64,000 bases of DNA, from positions 11,462 through 75,461 of the forward strand of contig JACKHG010000018.1 of the NCBI GenBank assembly GCA_020639115.1, read 5' to 3'. The position numbers were made by a program, and so were the translations under genes. The notes below the pieces were generated by a model. The model was not told the origin of the DNA. It was given only the letters and a program-made list of their open reading frames with translations, and did not search any database. This DNA comes from Phycisphaerales bacterium (GTDB lineage: Bacteria > Planctomycetota > Phycisphaerae > UBA1845). Shown here piece by piece: positions 44,268 to 55,439 of the stretch (its first letter is position 1; the number at the start of each line of letters is the position of its first letter).

Positions 44268-45527
44268 TCAGCACGGCACCTCGGGACGAGCCGGCGCGCC
44301 CTTATCGGTCCGCTGCTCCGCCCGTCCGCAGCCGAACGGGGCCAGCACCCGGTCGATGATTCCCAGCGCAAATGCGATCGCCAGCCCGTAGTTCGTCATG
44401 GGCACGCCCTGGCTGCGGCAACGTGCAATCCGCGAAAGCACCTCCCGCCGGTTCTGCACGCACGCGCCGCAGTGCACCACGAGTGAATAAGGCTTCAGAT
44501 CCTGCGGGAAATCGTGGCCCTGCACGTGGTCGAAGTGCAGCTCCCCGCCGACGTACTCGCGCAGCCAGCGCGGGATCTTCTCCGTGCCGATGTCGTCCAC
44601 GATCGGATGGTGCGAGCACGCCTCCGCGATCAGCACGCGGTCGCCCGGGCGCAGCGTATCGATGGCATAAGCCCCGCGGGCGAGTTCCGGCAGGTCGCCC
44701 TTGAACCGCGCGAAGAGAATGGAAAAGGAGGTCAGCGGCACGTCGGGCGGCGTCTCCGCCGCCACCTTGTGAAACGCCTGCGAGTCGGTCACCACCAGGG
44801 CCGGCGGATGCGTCAAGCGGCTGAGCCCGGCGCGCAACTCGTGCTCGCGCAGCACCAGCGCCTGGCACCCGGCGTCGAGCAGGTCACGGATCGCCTGCAC
44901 CTGCGGCAGGATCAGCCGGCCCTTCGGCGCTTCCTTGTCGATGGGGACAACCAGTACCGCGAGTTCGCCCGGCGGAATCAGGTCGGACAGGATCGGCGGG
45001 CTCTGCAGGAATTCGTCCGGGCACGCCCGGATCAGCGCCTCACGCAGCGCGCTCACCCCGACCCGCTCCGCCGCGACCGCTTCCACGACCGCGACGCGCT
45101 GCTGCTCCAGGCGGCCGACGACCGCGGCATCGGGCGCCGCCAGGTCGCGCTTGTTGAACACGACGATCACCGGCAGCCCGCGCGCGCGAAACTCCTCGAC
45201 GAGCTGCTCCTCGAACGCGTTCCATTCGCCGGCCGCCGCGACGACGATCGCCAGCTCCGTGCGGTCGAAAACCTGCCGCGTCCGCGCCGCGCGCAACGCC
45301 CCCAGGTCGCCGATATCGTCCACCCCGGCTGTGTCGATGAACACCACCGGCCCCAGCGGCAGCATCTCCATCACCTTCTCGACCGGGTCGGTCGTCGTAC
45401 CCGCCACGTCCGAGACGATGGAACTGGTCTGCCGCGTCAGTGCGTTGAGCAGCGACGATTTGCCCACGTTGCGCCGGCCGAAGATGCCGATGTGCAGCCG
45501 CAAGCCCTTGGGAGTTACCTGGACCAT
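44268..45527 (-). CDS. hydF: [FeFe] hydrogenase H-cluster maturation GTPase HydF
   Basis: 419 aa from ATG 45527. The N-terminal GTPase has the P-loop GRRNVGKSSL, the switch SSIVSDVAGTTTDPV, VFIDTAGVDD, and NKRD. The C-terminal cluster ligands follow the HydF pattern: CSHH (about residue 297) and later HCGAC. HydF is the scaffold on which HydE and HydG products build the 2Fe subcluster before transfer to HydA. It is the last hyd gene, about 53 bases after hydG. The Shine-Dalgarno is weak. Confidence 0.95.
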   Translation of the reverse strand: MVQVTPKGLRLHIGIFGRRNVGKSSLLNALTRQTSSIVSDVAGTTTDPVEKVMEMLPLGPVVFIDTAGVDDIGDLGALRAARTRQVFDRTELAIVVAAAGEWNAFEEQLVEEFRARGLPVIVVFNKRDLAAPDAAVVGRLEQQRVAVVEAVAAERVGVSALREALIRACPDEFLQSPPILSDLIPPGELAVLVVPIDKEAPKGRLILPQVQAIRDLLDAGCQALVLREHELRAGLSRLTHPPALVVTDSQAFHKVAAETPPDVPLTSFSILFARFKGDLPELARGAYAIDTLRPGDRVLIAEACSHHPIVDDIGTEKIPRWLREYVGGELHFDHVQGHDFPQDLKPYSLVVHCGACVQNRREVLSRIARCRSQGVPMTNYGLAIAFALGIIDRVLAPFGCGRAEQRTDKGAPARPEVPC

Positions 45528-45580
45528 GATCGTACGATGGGCATCGCCCACCACCCCGGGGCGCCCGGACGCCCCCGAAC

Positions 45581-47017
45581 TCAGAAATACAAATCGCGCT
45601 CCCCGTTCCCGGTGATGCGCGCCAAGCGCTGCTCCAATTCCCGCCGGAGCGAATCGTCCTCCATGCGCCCGACCTCCGCCGCGATCAACCGCTCGCCCGC
45701 GGCCCGCGTCGCCTCCGACGCGTAATCCACGAGGTACTCCTGCAGCGTGAGCAGCCCGTTCGGCGTGCAGAACTTCTTGATGAATCCCGGGATGGCGAAT
45801 TCCATGAAGTGCTCGCCCGTGCGGCCCAGCCGGTAGCACGCCGTGCAGAAGCTCGGCAGGTGCCCCTGCCCGATCAGCTCACCCATCACTTCGTCGAGGT
45901 GCCGCACGTCGCCGAGCACGAACTGCTCGCGCTCCGCGTGCTGGGCGTTCTCCGCCTCGGTGTAACCGCCCAGTTCGATCCGGCTGCCGGCGTCGATCTG
46001 CGACACGCCGAACTCCATCACCGTGTCGCGCACCGCCGCTGGCTCGCGTGCGGTGAGAATCATCCCGGTGTAGGGCACCGCGAGCCGCAGGATCGCGATC
46101 AGCCGCATGAAGTCCGCGTCGCTCACCGTCCACGTCCCCGGCAGTTGCACGTTGTGCGCCGGCTGAATCCGCGGAAAACTGATCGTGTGCGGCCCCACGC
46201 CGAAACGCTCCTGCATGTGCAGCGCGTGCGTCACCAGCCCGAGCACCTCGAAACGCCAGTCGTACAGGCCGAACAACGCGCCAATGCCCACGTCGTCGAT
46301 CCCCGCCTCCTGCGCCCGGTCGAGCGCGTCCAGCCGGTAGAGGTAATGCTGCCCCTTGCGGGTATTCTCCGGATGATACTGCGCGTACGTCGCGTGGTGG
46401 TACGTCTCCTGGAAAACCTGGTACGTGCCGATGCCCGCAGAGTGCACGAGCCGGTAGCCGTCCACGTCGAGCGGGGCCGCGTTGATGTTCACCCGCCGGA
46501 TCTCGCCCGGCCCGAACTTCACGCCGTACACCTGCCGCACCGTCTCCGCGATGAACGTCGCGTCGTACCGCGGATGCTCACCGAACACCAGGATCAACCG
46601 CTTGTGCCCCTGCTGCTCCAGCGCCGTGACCTGCCGGGCCACGTCGCCGGGGTCGAGCGTGCGCCGCACCGCGGCGCGGTTCGACCGCCGAAACCCACAG
46701 TACAGACAGTCGTTGACGCAGTCGTTGCCGATGTACAGCGGGGCAAAGAGCACGATGCGATTGCCGTAGACCACGTTCTTGAGCCGCCGCGCGCCATCCA
46801 GGATTGCCTCAATCAGCTCAGGATCCGTCGCCCGCAGCAGGACAGCCGTCTCCTCCGTCGAAAGCACTTCCTTCGCCAGGCTCTTGGCGATCAGGTCGCG
46901 CACCACCGCGGGCTCGGACGCGGGGCCGCCCAGCAGCCCCTCGAGCCGCGCGTCGTCGATGAAGTCGCGGGCCCCGCTGCTCAACGACAGGTTGGGAAGG
47001 GTGGACAAACGCATCAC
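45581..47017 (-). CDS. hydG: [FeFe] hydrogenase H-cluster radical SAM maturase HydG
   Basis: 478 aa, the usual length. The radical-SAM motif CVNDCLYC (Cys-x3-Cys-x2-Cys) lies near residue 94 after VLFAPLYIGND. HYLYRLDALDRAQEAGIDDV and PHTISFPRIQPAHN are HydG-like. The C-terminal region with FCTACYRLGRTGEHFM carries the second cluster ligands. HydG cleaves tyrosine to make the CO and CN ligands of the H-cluster. GTG 47017 has GGGAG 7 bases upstream; the next codon is ATG at 47014. It lies 13 bases after hydE. Confidence 0.97.
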   Translation of the reverse strand: MMRLSTLPNLSLSSGARDFIDDARLEGLLGGPASEPAVVRDLIAKSLAKEVLSTEETAVLLRATDPELIEAILDGARRLKNVVYGNRIVLFAPLYIGNDCVNDCLYCGFRRSNRAAVRRTLDPGDVARQVTALEQQGHKRLILVFGEHPRYDATFIAETVRQVYGVKFGPGEIRRVNINAAPLDVDGYRLVHSAGIGTYQVFQETYHHATYAQYHPENTRKGQHYLYRLDALDRAQEAGIDDVGIGALFGLYDWRFEVLGLVTHALHMQERFGVGPHTISFPRIQPAHNVQLPGTWTVSDADFMRLIAILRLAVPYTGMILTAREPAAVRDTVMEFGVSQIDAGSRIELGGYTEAENAQHAEREQFVLGDVRHLDEVMGELIGQGHLPSFCTACYRLGRTGEHFMEFAIPGFIKKFCTPNGLLTLQEYLVDYASEATRAAGERLIAAEVGRMEDDSLRRELEQRLARITGNGERDLYF

Positions 47018-47030
47018 GGCAAAACTCCCA

Positions 47031-48089
47031 TCACGCGCAAACCGGCGCGCTCTCGACCGGACGAACCGCGTCGCCCCGACCGGCGGCGATCGGTCGCCCC
47101 AGCCGCGTGATGCGGTCCTTGAGCCGCTCGGCGACGCGGTCCGGCTCGTCGCCGCAGGCGGCTTTGCCCGGGTAAATCTCGTAAAACGCGCGATACGGCA
47201 GGGGGGTGAAGTTCGGCATCACCACGTTCGCACCGCGCTTAAGACCCGACTCACGCCCCCGCTCCGGATCGAGCGCACTCAGCGCCGTCGTGCTCGGAAT
47301 GTTCGCCCACGGACACGCCAGCCGCGCCAACGCCATCACCTTGCACGTCGTCAGTTCGTCCGCGGGCACCTGCTCCGTACCGCCCGCCTCCGCTGGCTGT
47401 GCCCCGAGCGGCGTCGCCGGATGGGCGATGAACGGCCCCACGCCGATCATGTCCAGTGCCCGCTCCTCGAGAAAAACAATGTCGTCCGCGAGATCGCTCC
47501 ACGTCTGGCCGGGCAGCCCGACGAGTACGCCGCTGCCGATCGCGTAGCCGAGCGCCCGCAGCCGCGCGAGCATCGCCTTACGCTCGGATGGCTGGCGCCC
47601 GCGCGGCGGATGCACCGCGCGGTAGAGCGTCTCGTTGGACGTCTCGATGCGCAGCAGGTAGCGATCGGCGCCGGCGGCGCGCCACTGGGCAAATTCGACG
47701 TCGCTTCGCTCTCCCAGGCTCAACGTGACGGCGATATCCCCCAGTGCTTTGATGCCGCGGATCATCGCCGCCACCGCGCCGGCGCTCAGCCCCCGGTCCT
47801 CACCCGCCTGCAGCACGACGGTGCCACAGCCAAACGCCAGCGCCGCGCGGGCGGCGGTCATAACCTGCTCGTGCGTGAGTCGATAGCGTGTGACGCCGGC
47901 GTTCTCCGCCCGAATGCCGCAGTAGTGGCAGGCCCGAACGCAGTGATTCGACACCTCGATGAGCCCGCGCAGATGCACCGCGTCGCCGACCCACGCACTG
48001 CGCGTACGGTCCGCCTCCGCCCACAGCTCCTCGAGCCGGCGCGGGTCGTGCTCACACAGCCAGTGATTGATCGTCGCGCGCGAAAGCAT
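47031..48089 (-). CDS. hydE: [FeFe] hydrogenase H-cluster radical SAM maturase HydE
   Basis: 352 aa. The motif CVRACHYCGIR (Cys-x3-Cys-x2-Cys) lies near residue 60 after LRGLIEVSNH. VVLQAGEDRGL, TLSLGERSD and YLLRIETSNETLYR are typical of HydE. The protein contributes to the bridging dithiolate of the H-cluster. Its start overlaps the end of the preceding kinase gene by 38 bases. The placement of hydE directly after the signalling genes shows that one message carries both. Confidence 0.96.
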   Translation of the reverse strand: MLSRATINHWLCEHDPRRLEELWAEADRTRSAWVGDAVHLRGLIEVSNHCVRACHYCGIRAENAGVTRYRLTHEQVMTAARAALAFGCGTVVLQAGEDRGLSAGAVAAMIRGIKALGDIAVTLSLGERSDVEFAQWRAAGADRYLLRIETSNETLYRAVHPPRGRQPSERKAMLARLRALGYAIGSGVLVGLPGQTWSDLADDIVFLEERALDMIGVGPFIAHPATPLGAQPAEAGGTEQVPADELTTCKVMALARLACPWANIPSTTALSALDPERGRESGLKRGANVVMPNFTPLPYRAFYEIYPGKAACGDEPDRVAERLKDRITRLGRPIAAGRGDAVRPVESAPVCA

Positions 48090-49227
48090 CGTCGGCCTGC
48101 GCTTCTCCTGCGGGTTTCAAGGTCACCGTGAACGTCGTGCCGGCATCGGGCGTCGATGCCACCGCGACATCGCCGCCATAGAGCCCCGCGATCTTCTTCA
48201 CGATCGCCAGGCCCAGCCCGCTGCCCGTGATCTCCCGCGTCTTCTCGTTGCGAATCCGGACGAAGTCCTGGAACAACCGGGCTGACTCCTCGGCCGACAT
48301 CCCGATGCCCGTATCCCGCACCACGATCCGCACGTACGGATCGTCACGCTGCACCGCCACGTCGACTCGGCCGCCGTCGCGGTTGTACTTCACCGCGTTC
48401 GACACCAGGTTGTTGAGCACGATTTCTAGCTCGGCACGATCGCAGCGCAGCACGACGGGACCGTCAGCCGCCAGCGCCAGGGCGATCCCGCGCGCCTCGG
48501 CCACGGGTGCGACCAGCTCCAGCGCTTCGCGCGCAATCTCCGCGACGTCCACCGCTTCGAACGTACGCTGCCGCTGGCCCGATTCGATCCGGGTAAGATC
48601 GAGCAGGTCCGCGATCAGCTTGCGCATGCCCTGCGCCCGGCACAGGCACCGCTGGATGGGCCGCTCGTACGCCTCGACGTACTCGCCCGCGGTCCGGTCG
48701 CGCAGCAGGTACAGGTAATTCTCAATGGCCGCGAGCGGCGTCTTCAGCTCGTGCCCCAGCACGCGGATGAAATCGAAACGGACGCGGCGGTTCTCCTCCG
48801 CCAGCTCGCGGGCCCGCCGCTGGGCGGTCAGATGCTCCGCCGCCTTGCGAATCACGCCGCGCAGCTCGTCCGGCGTGAACGGCTTGGCGATGAAGTCGAA
48901 CGCCCCGCACTTCGTCGCCTGCACCGCCGACTCGATCGTGGCGAACGCCGTGATCATGATGGTCAAGAACTCGCTGCCGCGTTGCTGCAACGCGTGCAGC
49001 ACGTCCAGCCCGCTCATCCCCGTCATCTTCTGATCCAGCAGCAGGATGTCGGGCGGTTGCACATCGACGCGGGCCAGCGCTTCCTCGCCGCTGGCTACCT
49101 CCTCCACCTCGACGCCGACCGTCGCGTCGACGTCCGGCAGGCGCACGCTGAGACCGCGCAATGCGCGCATCACGCCGTGCCGCATGCCCGCCTCGTCGTC
49201 CGCAACCAGGATCCGCAGCGCGTTCAT
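48052..49227 (-). CDS. Receiver-histidine kinase (REC-HisKA-HATPase)
   Basis: 391 aa from ATG 49227, overlapping the previous response regulator gene by ATGA. The N-terminal receiver (1-130) has ADDEA, LLLDQKMTGMSG with the acceptor Asp, and DFIAKPF. A coiled linker leads to the H-box FIRVLGHELKTPLAAI (about 165-180), N-box LNNLVSNAVKYNRDG, DTGIGMS and GSGLGLAIVKKI. The kinase has no membrane span or extra sensor, so it would be controlled by phosphorylation of its own receiver, presumably within the hyd signalling chain. It has no DNA-binding output. Confidence 0.93.
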   Translation of the reverse strand: MNALRILVADDEAGMRHGVMRALRGLSVRLPDVDATVGVEVEEVASGEEALARVDVQPPDILLLDQKMTGMSGLDVLHALQQRGSEFLTIMITAFATIESAVQATKCGAFDFIAKPFTPDELRGVIRKAAEHLTAQRRARELAEENRRVRFDFIRVLGHELKTPLAAIENYLYLLRDRTAGEYVEAYERPIQRCLCRAQGMRKLIADLLDLTRIESGQRQRTFEAVDVAEIAREALELVAPVAEARGIALALAADGPVVLRCDRAELEIVLNNLVSNAVKYNRDGGRVDVAVQRDDPYVRIVVRDTGIGMSAEESARLFQDFVRIRNEKTREITGSGLGLAIVKKIAGLYGGDVAVASTPDAGTTFTVTLKPAGEAQADDAFARDDQSLAV

Positions 49228-49667
49228 GATCGCACGTTCTGCACGTGGCGCAGAATCTCCCGCTCGAGCTGCTCGAACCGGATCGGCTTGGCCAGAAACG
49301 CATCGGCCTTGATCCACGCCCGTTCCTCCGGCGTGGCAGCATCGAAGTCGAGACCCGTCTCGCTCGTCACCGCCGAGATGATGATCACCGGCAGTTGCGG
49401 CGCCTTCGCCTTGAAGGCGTGGCACAGCGTGAACCCGCCGTCCGCGTCCTCCATCATCAGGTCGATCAACGCGATGTCCGGTACCTGCTGATCGAAAGCA
49501 GCCCGCGCCGCCTTCACCCCGTCCGCCGTCGTCACCGTGTGCCCGGCAGCCTCCAGCGGTATCCGCAGGCTCTCCAGAAAGTCCGGGTCGTCGTCGACCA
49601 GCAGAATGTTCAGCCGCAATTCCGCCGCGGTCGCGTGGCCTTGGGCTGAGCGGTCAGTTGCGTGCAT
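49224..49667 (-). CDS. Single-domain response regulator
   Basis: 147 aa. Receiver domain: NILLVDDDPDFLES, ADGVKAARAAFD, IALIDLMMEDADGG with acceptor Asp, VIIISAV and AFLAKPIRF. A loop of about 20 residues after VIIISAV (TSETGLDFDAATPEERAWIK) is longer than usual. There is no output domain, so it is probably a relay between the hydrogenase-like kinase upstream and the receiver-kinase downstream. It overlaps both neighbours by 14 and 4 bases. Confidence 0.92.
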   Translation of the reverse strand: MHATDRSAQGHATAAELRLNILLVDDDPDFLESLRIPLEAAGHTVTTADGVKAARAAFDQQVPDIALIDLMMEDADGGFTLCHAFKAKAPQLPVIIISAVTSETGLDFDAATPEERAWIKADAFLAKPIRFEQLEREILRHVQNVRS

Positions 49668-51684
49668 GGTTCAACTCCTCGGGTGGATTGATCCGGCGCC
49701 GCGGCAGCGTCACGGTGAACGCGGTGCCCGTCGCGCCCGCCGCCGGGTCCGCGTTCGAGTCGACGCGGATGTCGCCGCGGTGCATCTTGATGATGCCGTA
49801 CGTGACCGACAGTCCGAGCCCCGTGCCGGCGCCGGCGGGCTTGGTTGAGAAAAACGGTTCGAAGATCTTCGTGCGGTACTCCGCGGGAATGCCGTGCCCC
49901 GTGTCGCGGACGCACACGTCCACCCGCGCATCTGTGCCCTGGGCGCTCAGCTCGAGCCGGCCCCCCGTGGGCATCGCCGCGTAGGCGTTCGTGATCAGGT
50001 TGGTGAGCACCTGCTGGATCTGGTCGCGATCGATCTCCGCCCACGTGTCGCCCGCGCTCGTCGCGGTCGCGTTCACCCCGGGCGGCGGCGGCAGCATGCG
50101 CAGCGTGTGCTCGAGCAGCTCGCGCAGGTCGGTCATCTGCGCCTCGACCTTGTTGCGGCGTGCGAAGTGCAGCAGCCCGGAGACGATCCGCTTGCACCGG
50201 TCGGCCTCGCGCGCGATCATGCTCAGGTCGGTGTGCAGCTCGCTCTCCGGCGGCGCTTCCTCGCGCAGCACGTGGGCGAGCATCAACACCGTACCCAGCG
50301 GATTGTTCACCTCGTGGGCGATGCCGGCGGCGAGCTGCCCCATGCTCGCCAGCTTCTCCGACTGCATCAGCGCCTCCTGCGTCGTGGCGAGCTGCTCGTT
50401 CGAGCGCGTCAGCTCCTGGCAGGTGACGCGGAGCTGCTCGATCGTGTACGGCAGGCACATCTCGCTCTCCGCCAGGCCCTTGCAGATCGCCACCGCGTGC
50501 TCGCGGCACGTCTCGTAGCCGCAAGCGCCGCAGTTGAGCTCGTCCTCCGGTTGGAATTTGCCCATCCGCCGCATCACCTGCTCGATCTCCGCGTCGCTGG
50601 GGGCCGCGACCCGCTGGTCGCAGCGCGCAAACGTCCGCACCAGATCGCACCCGGCGAACCGGGCCAGGTCGCGCCGCCAGTCGTCCTGCCGCTGATCGGT
50701 CATCCGCGAACGCACGTAGCGGCTGATCCGCGCCCGCCGCCGAAACAGCGGGGCGTCGGTGGTCATGCCCGGCCCCATGATGCAGCCGTTGCAGCACAGC
50801 ACCTCGAGCAGTTGCACGTCCATGTCGCCCGTGCCGAACTCGCGGATCGCCTCGACAAAACCCCGCGACCCGTCCGCCGCCACCACCTTGCCGGCAGCGA
50901 GATCCTCGTCGATGCTGGCCGCCTGGAGCATCCCCCGGCTCACCGGAAAGAGCGCGCCCGACCCGGCACACGGCGGATCGAAATCGGACGGCGCGGCGTC
51001 GTACGGCTCGATCATGCGCTCGTCGAACAGCTCGTAGAGTTCCCGGAACGTGAGCACCGCGTCGATCTCGTCGCACACCGCGTCGTCCCGCGCCTCGTCC
51101 TTCTTCGCGATGCACGGCCCGACGAAGACGATGCGCACGCCGTCGCCGTAGAGCTGCCGCAGCACGCGGGCCATCGCGATCATCGGCGACACGATCGGCA
51201 CCAGCGCCCCGACCAGTTCCGGCTGATAACGCTCGACGTACGCCACCACCGCCGGACACGTCGTGGCGATGAAGCGCTTCTCCGGCTCGTCCTCGAGCAG
51301 CCGGCGGTACGCCCGCGCCACCAGGTCCGCACCGAACCCCACCTCGTGCACGTACGTGAAACCCACCCGCCGCAGCATCCCCACCATCAGGTCGGCGGGC
51401 AGATCGTGAAACTCCGCCGGAAAACTCGGCGCGAGAATCGCTGCCAGCTTTTCACCATCCGCGAGCAGCCCGCGCACCACCGGCAAATCCGAAAGCACCC
51501 GCTTGGCCCGCTGGCTGCACACCCGCACGCAGTTCCCGCATCCGATGCACCGCTCCACGATCACCTCGGCCTGCCGATCCGCGATGCGGATCGCCTTCGC
51601 CGGGCACTCGCGCACGCACGTGTAGCACACGCGGCAGCGCTCCTGGATCGTCGAGACCAGCGGTGTACCGTTCGGCCGCATCAT
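49654..51684 (-). CDS. Sensory [FeFe]-hydrogenase-like histidine kinase
   Basis: 676 aa. Order: two ferredoxin [4Fe-4S] motifs (Cys17/20/23/27 and Cys46/49/52/56), an iron-only-hydrogenase C-terminal domain (about 60-340), a further Fe-S motif (NCGACGYETC plus a later Cys, about 395-425), then HisKA with H-box AGIAHEVNNPLG and HATPase (TNLITNAYAAMP, DTGHGIP, GTGLGLSVTYGI). H-cluster loops are altered: TTCP in place of TSCCP (Cys143), GPCIAKK (Cys191) and EVLCCNGCIMG (294-304) with a different Cys spacing from ExMxCxxGCxxGG. It is probably a hydrogen or redox sensor, not a catalyst. It lies 6 bases after hydA. Confidence 0.93.
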   Translation of the reverse strand: MMRPNGTPLVSTIQERCRVCYTCVRECPAKAIRIADRQAEVIVERCIGCGNCVRVCSQRAKRVLSDLPVVRGLLADGEKLAAILAPSFPAEFHDLPADLMVGMLRRVGFTYVHEVGFGADLVARAYRRLLEDEPEKRFIATTCPAVVAYVERYQPELVGALVPIVSPMIAMARVLRQLYGDGVRIVFVGPCIAKKDEARDDAVCDEIDAVLTFRELYELFDERMIEPYDAAPSDFDPPCAGSGALFPVSRGMLQAASIDEDLAAGKVVAADGSRGFVEAIREFGTGDMDVQLLEVLCCNGCIMGPGMTTDAPLFRRRARISRYVRSRMTDQRQDDWRRDLARFAGCDLVRTFARCDQRVAAPSDAEIEQVMRRMGKFQPEDELNCGACGYETCREHAVAICKGLAESEMCLPYTIEQLRVTCQELTRSNEQLATTQEALMQSEKLASMGQLAAGIAHEVNNPLGTVLMLAHVLREEAPPESELHTDLSMIAREADRCKRIVSGLLHFARRNKVEAQMTDLRELLEHTLRMLPPPPGVNATATSAGDTWAEIDRDQIQQVLTNLITNAYAAMPTGGRLELSAQGTDARVDVCVRDTGHGIPAEYRTKIFEPFFSTKPAGAGTGLGLSVTYGIIKMHRGDIRVDSNADPAAGATGTAFTVTLPRRRINPPEELNHARN

Positions 51685-51690
51685 GGTACC

Positions 51691-53415
51691 TCAGCGCACC
51701 ACCTCGCGCTGTACGTAGTGCGTGTGCAGCAGCGCGTGGCTGCGTTCGCCCAGCGGGGCCCCCAGAAACTCCCGGTAGAGCCGCTGCAGCGCCTCGTTGT
51801 GGTGCGACATCCGCACCGGCTCGTCGCGATCGATCGTGTACAGCGCCCGCATCCGCGCCCGCACCGCCGCGATGTCCGTCTTGAACGGCTGGCCGCCGCC
51901 CGCGATGCACCCGCCCGGACACGTCATCACCTCGATGAAATGCAGGTCGTCCCGCCCGGCGCGCAGCTCCTCGAGCAGCTTGATCGCGTTGCCCAGGCCG
52001 CTCACCACGGCGACGCCCAGCTCCAGCCCGTTGATGGTCACCCGCGCGTGCTTCACACCGCGCAACCCGCGCAGCGGCTTGAGCCGCAGCGCCGGCAACT
52101 CGGTGCCGGTCAGCAGGTGGTGCGCCGTACGCAGGGCCGCCTCCATCACGCCGCCGGTCACCCCGAACATCTTGCCCGCGGAGCTGCGCTCGCCGAGCAC
52201 GTCGTCAGCCGGCTCCGGATCCAGCGCCCGCAGATCCATCCCCAGGTTGCGGATCATCCGCACCAGCTCGCGCGTGGTCAGCACCGCATCGACGTCCGCC
52301 AGGCCGTCGCGGCCCATCTCCGGACGCTGCGCCTCGAACTTCTTCGCCGCGCAGGGCATCACCGCCACGCTGAAGATCTTCTCCGGCGGCACGCCCGCCT
52401 TGTCCGCGAAGTACGTCTTGATCACCGCGCCCAGCATCTGCTGCGGACTCTTGCACGTGGAGAGGTTCTCCCGGAAATCCGGGTACTGCTGCTCGACAAA
52501 CTTCACCCATCCCGGCGAACAGCTCGTCATCATCGGCAGTCGCCCGCCGGTCTGGATCCGCTGCACCAGCTCCGACGCCTCCTCCATGATCGTGAGGTCC
52601 GCGGCGAAGGCCGAATCGAACACGCGGTCAAATCCCAACCGCCGCAACGCCGCGTTCAGCGTGCCGCTCGCGTCGTGGCCCGGCCGGGCGCCAAACTCCT
52701 CGGCGATCGTCACCGAAATGGATGGCGCATGCTGCACCACCACCATCATGTCCGAGTCGTGCAGTGCCGCGCTCACTTCCTTCAGGTGGCTCTGCTCGCG
52801 CAGCGCGCCCGTCGGGCACACCGTCACGCACTGCCCGCAGTTGATGCAACTCGAGATGTTCAAACCCTGGTTGAACGCCGTGCCCACGATCGCCTGGCTG
52901 CCGCGGCCGAGAAAGTCGATCGCGCCCACGCCCTGGATCTCCTCGCACACCCGCACGCACTTGCCGCAGAGGATGCACTTGTCCGGGTCGCGCAGAATCG
53001 CCGGGCTCGACACGTCCAGCCGGTGCACGTTGCGCCCGCCGCAGAAACGCCGGTCGCGCACGCCGTGCTCGCGGGCCAGGTCCTGCAGATCGCACTCGCC
53101 GCTGCGCATGCAATACAGGCAGTCGTCCGGATGGTTCGCGAGCAGCAGCTCGATGATCGTCTTCCGCGCCCGCACCGCCCGCGGCGAGTGCGTCGTGATC
53201 TTCAGACCCTCCGCCGCCGGAAACGCGCACGCGGGCACCAGGTTGCGCTGCCCCTCCACCTCCACCACGCACATGCGGCACGCGCCGGTGGGGGAGAGCG
53301 TCGCCAGGTGACACAGCGTCGGCACCTTGATGCCGGCGCGCTCCAGCGCCGTCAGCACCGTTTCACCCGGCTCAGCCGACACTTTCCGGTTGTTGACCTC
53401 CATTTCGATCATCAT
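51691..53415 (-). CDS. hydA: [FeFe] hydrogenase catalytic subunit HydA (group A)
   Basis: 574 aa from ATG 53415. The N-terminal 2Fe-2S domain (TLCHLATLSPTGACRMCVVE) is followed by a His-Cys [4Fe-4S] site (HPDDCLYCMRSGEC) and two [4Fe-4S] motifs (CILCGKCVRVC; CINCGQCVTVC). H-cluster loops: TSCSPGW (near residue 295), MPCAAKK (near 355) and EVMTCPGGCIAGGGQP (near 497). All four H-cluster Cys are present. With HydB and HydC this should be the trimeric NAD(H)-dependent type, which in several anaerobes is electron-bifurcating with ferredoxin; bifurcation is inferred, not visible. Confidence 0.97.
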   Translation of the reverse strand: MMIEMEVNNRKVSAEPGETVLTALERAGIKVPTLCHLATLSPTGACRMCVVEVEGQRNLVPACAFPAAEGLKITTHSPRAVRARKTIIELLLANHPDDCLYCMRSGECDLQDLAREHGVRDRRFCGGRNVHRLDVSSPAILRDPDKCILCGKCVRVCEEIQGVGAIDFLGRGSQAIVGTAFNQGLNISSCINCGQCVTVCPTGALREQSHLKEVSAALHDSDMMVVVQHAPSISVTIAEEFGARPGHDASGTLNAALRRLGFDRVFDSAFAADLTIMEEASELVQRIQTGGRLPMMTSCSPGWVKFVEQQYPDFRENLSTCKSPQQMLGAVIKTYFADKAGVPPEKIFSVAVMPCAAKKFEAQRPEMGRDGLADVDAVLTTRELVRMIRNLGMDLRALDPEPADDVLGERSSAGKMFGVTGGVMEAALRTAHHLLTGTELPALRLKPLRGLRGVKHARVTINGLELGVAVVSGLGNAIKLLEELRAGRDDLHFIEVMTCPGGCIAGGGQPFKTDIAAVRARMRALYTIDRDEPVRMSHHNEALQRLYREFLGAPLGERSHALLHTHYVQREVVR

Positions 53416-53426
53416 GCCACCCTGGC

Positions 53427-55422
<1,996 letters not shown>

Positions 55423-55439
<17 letters not shown>

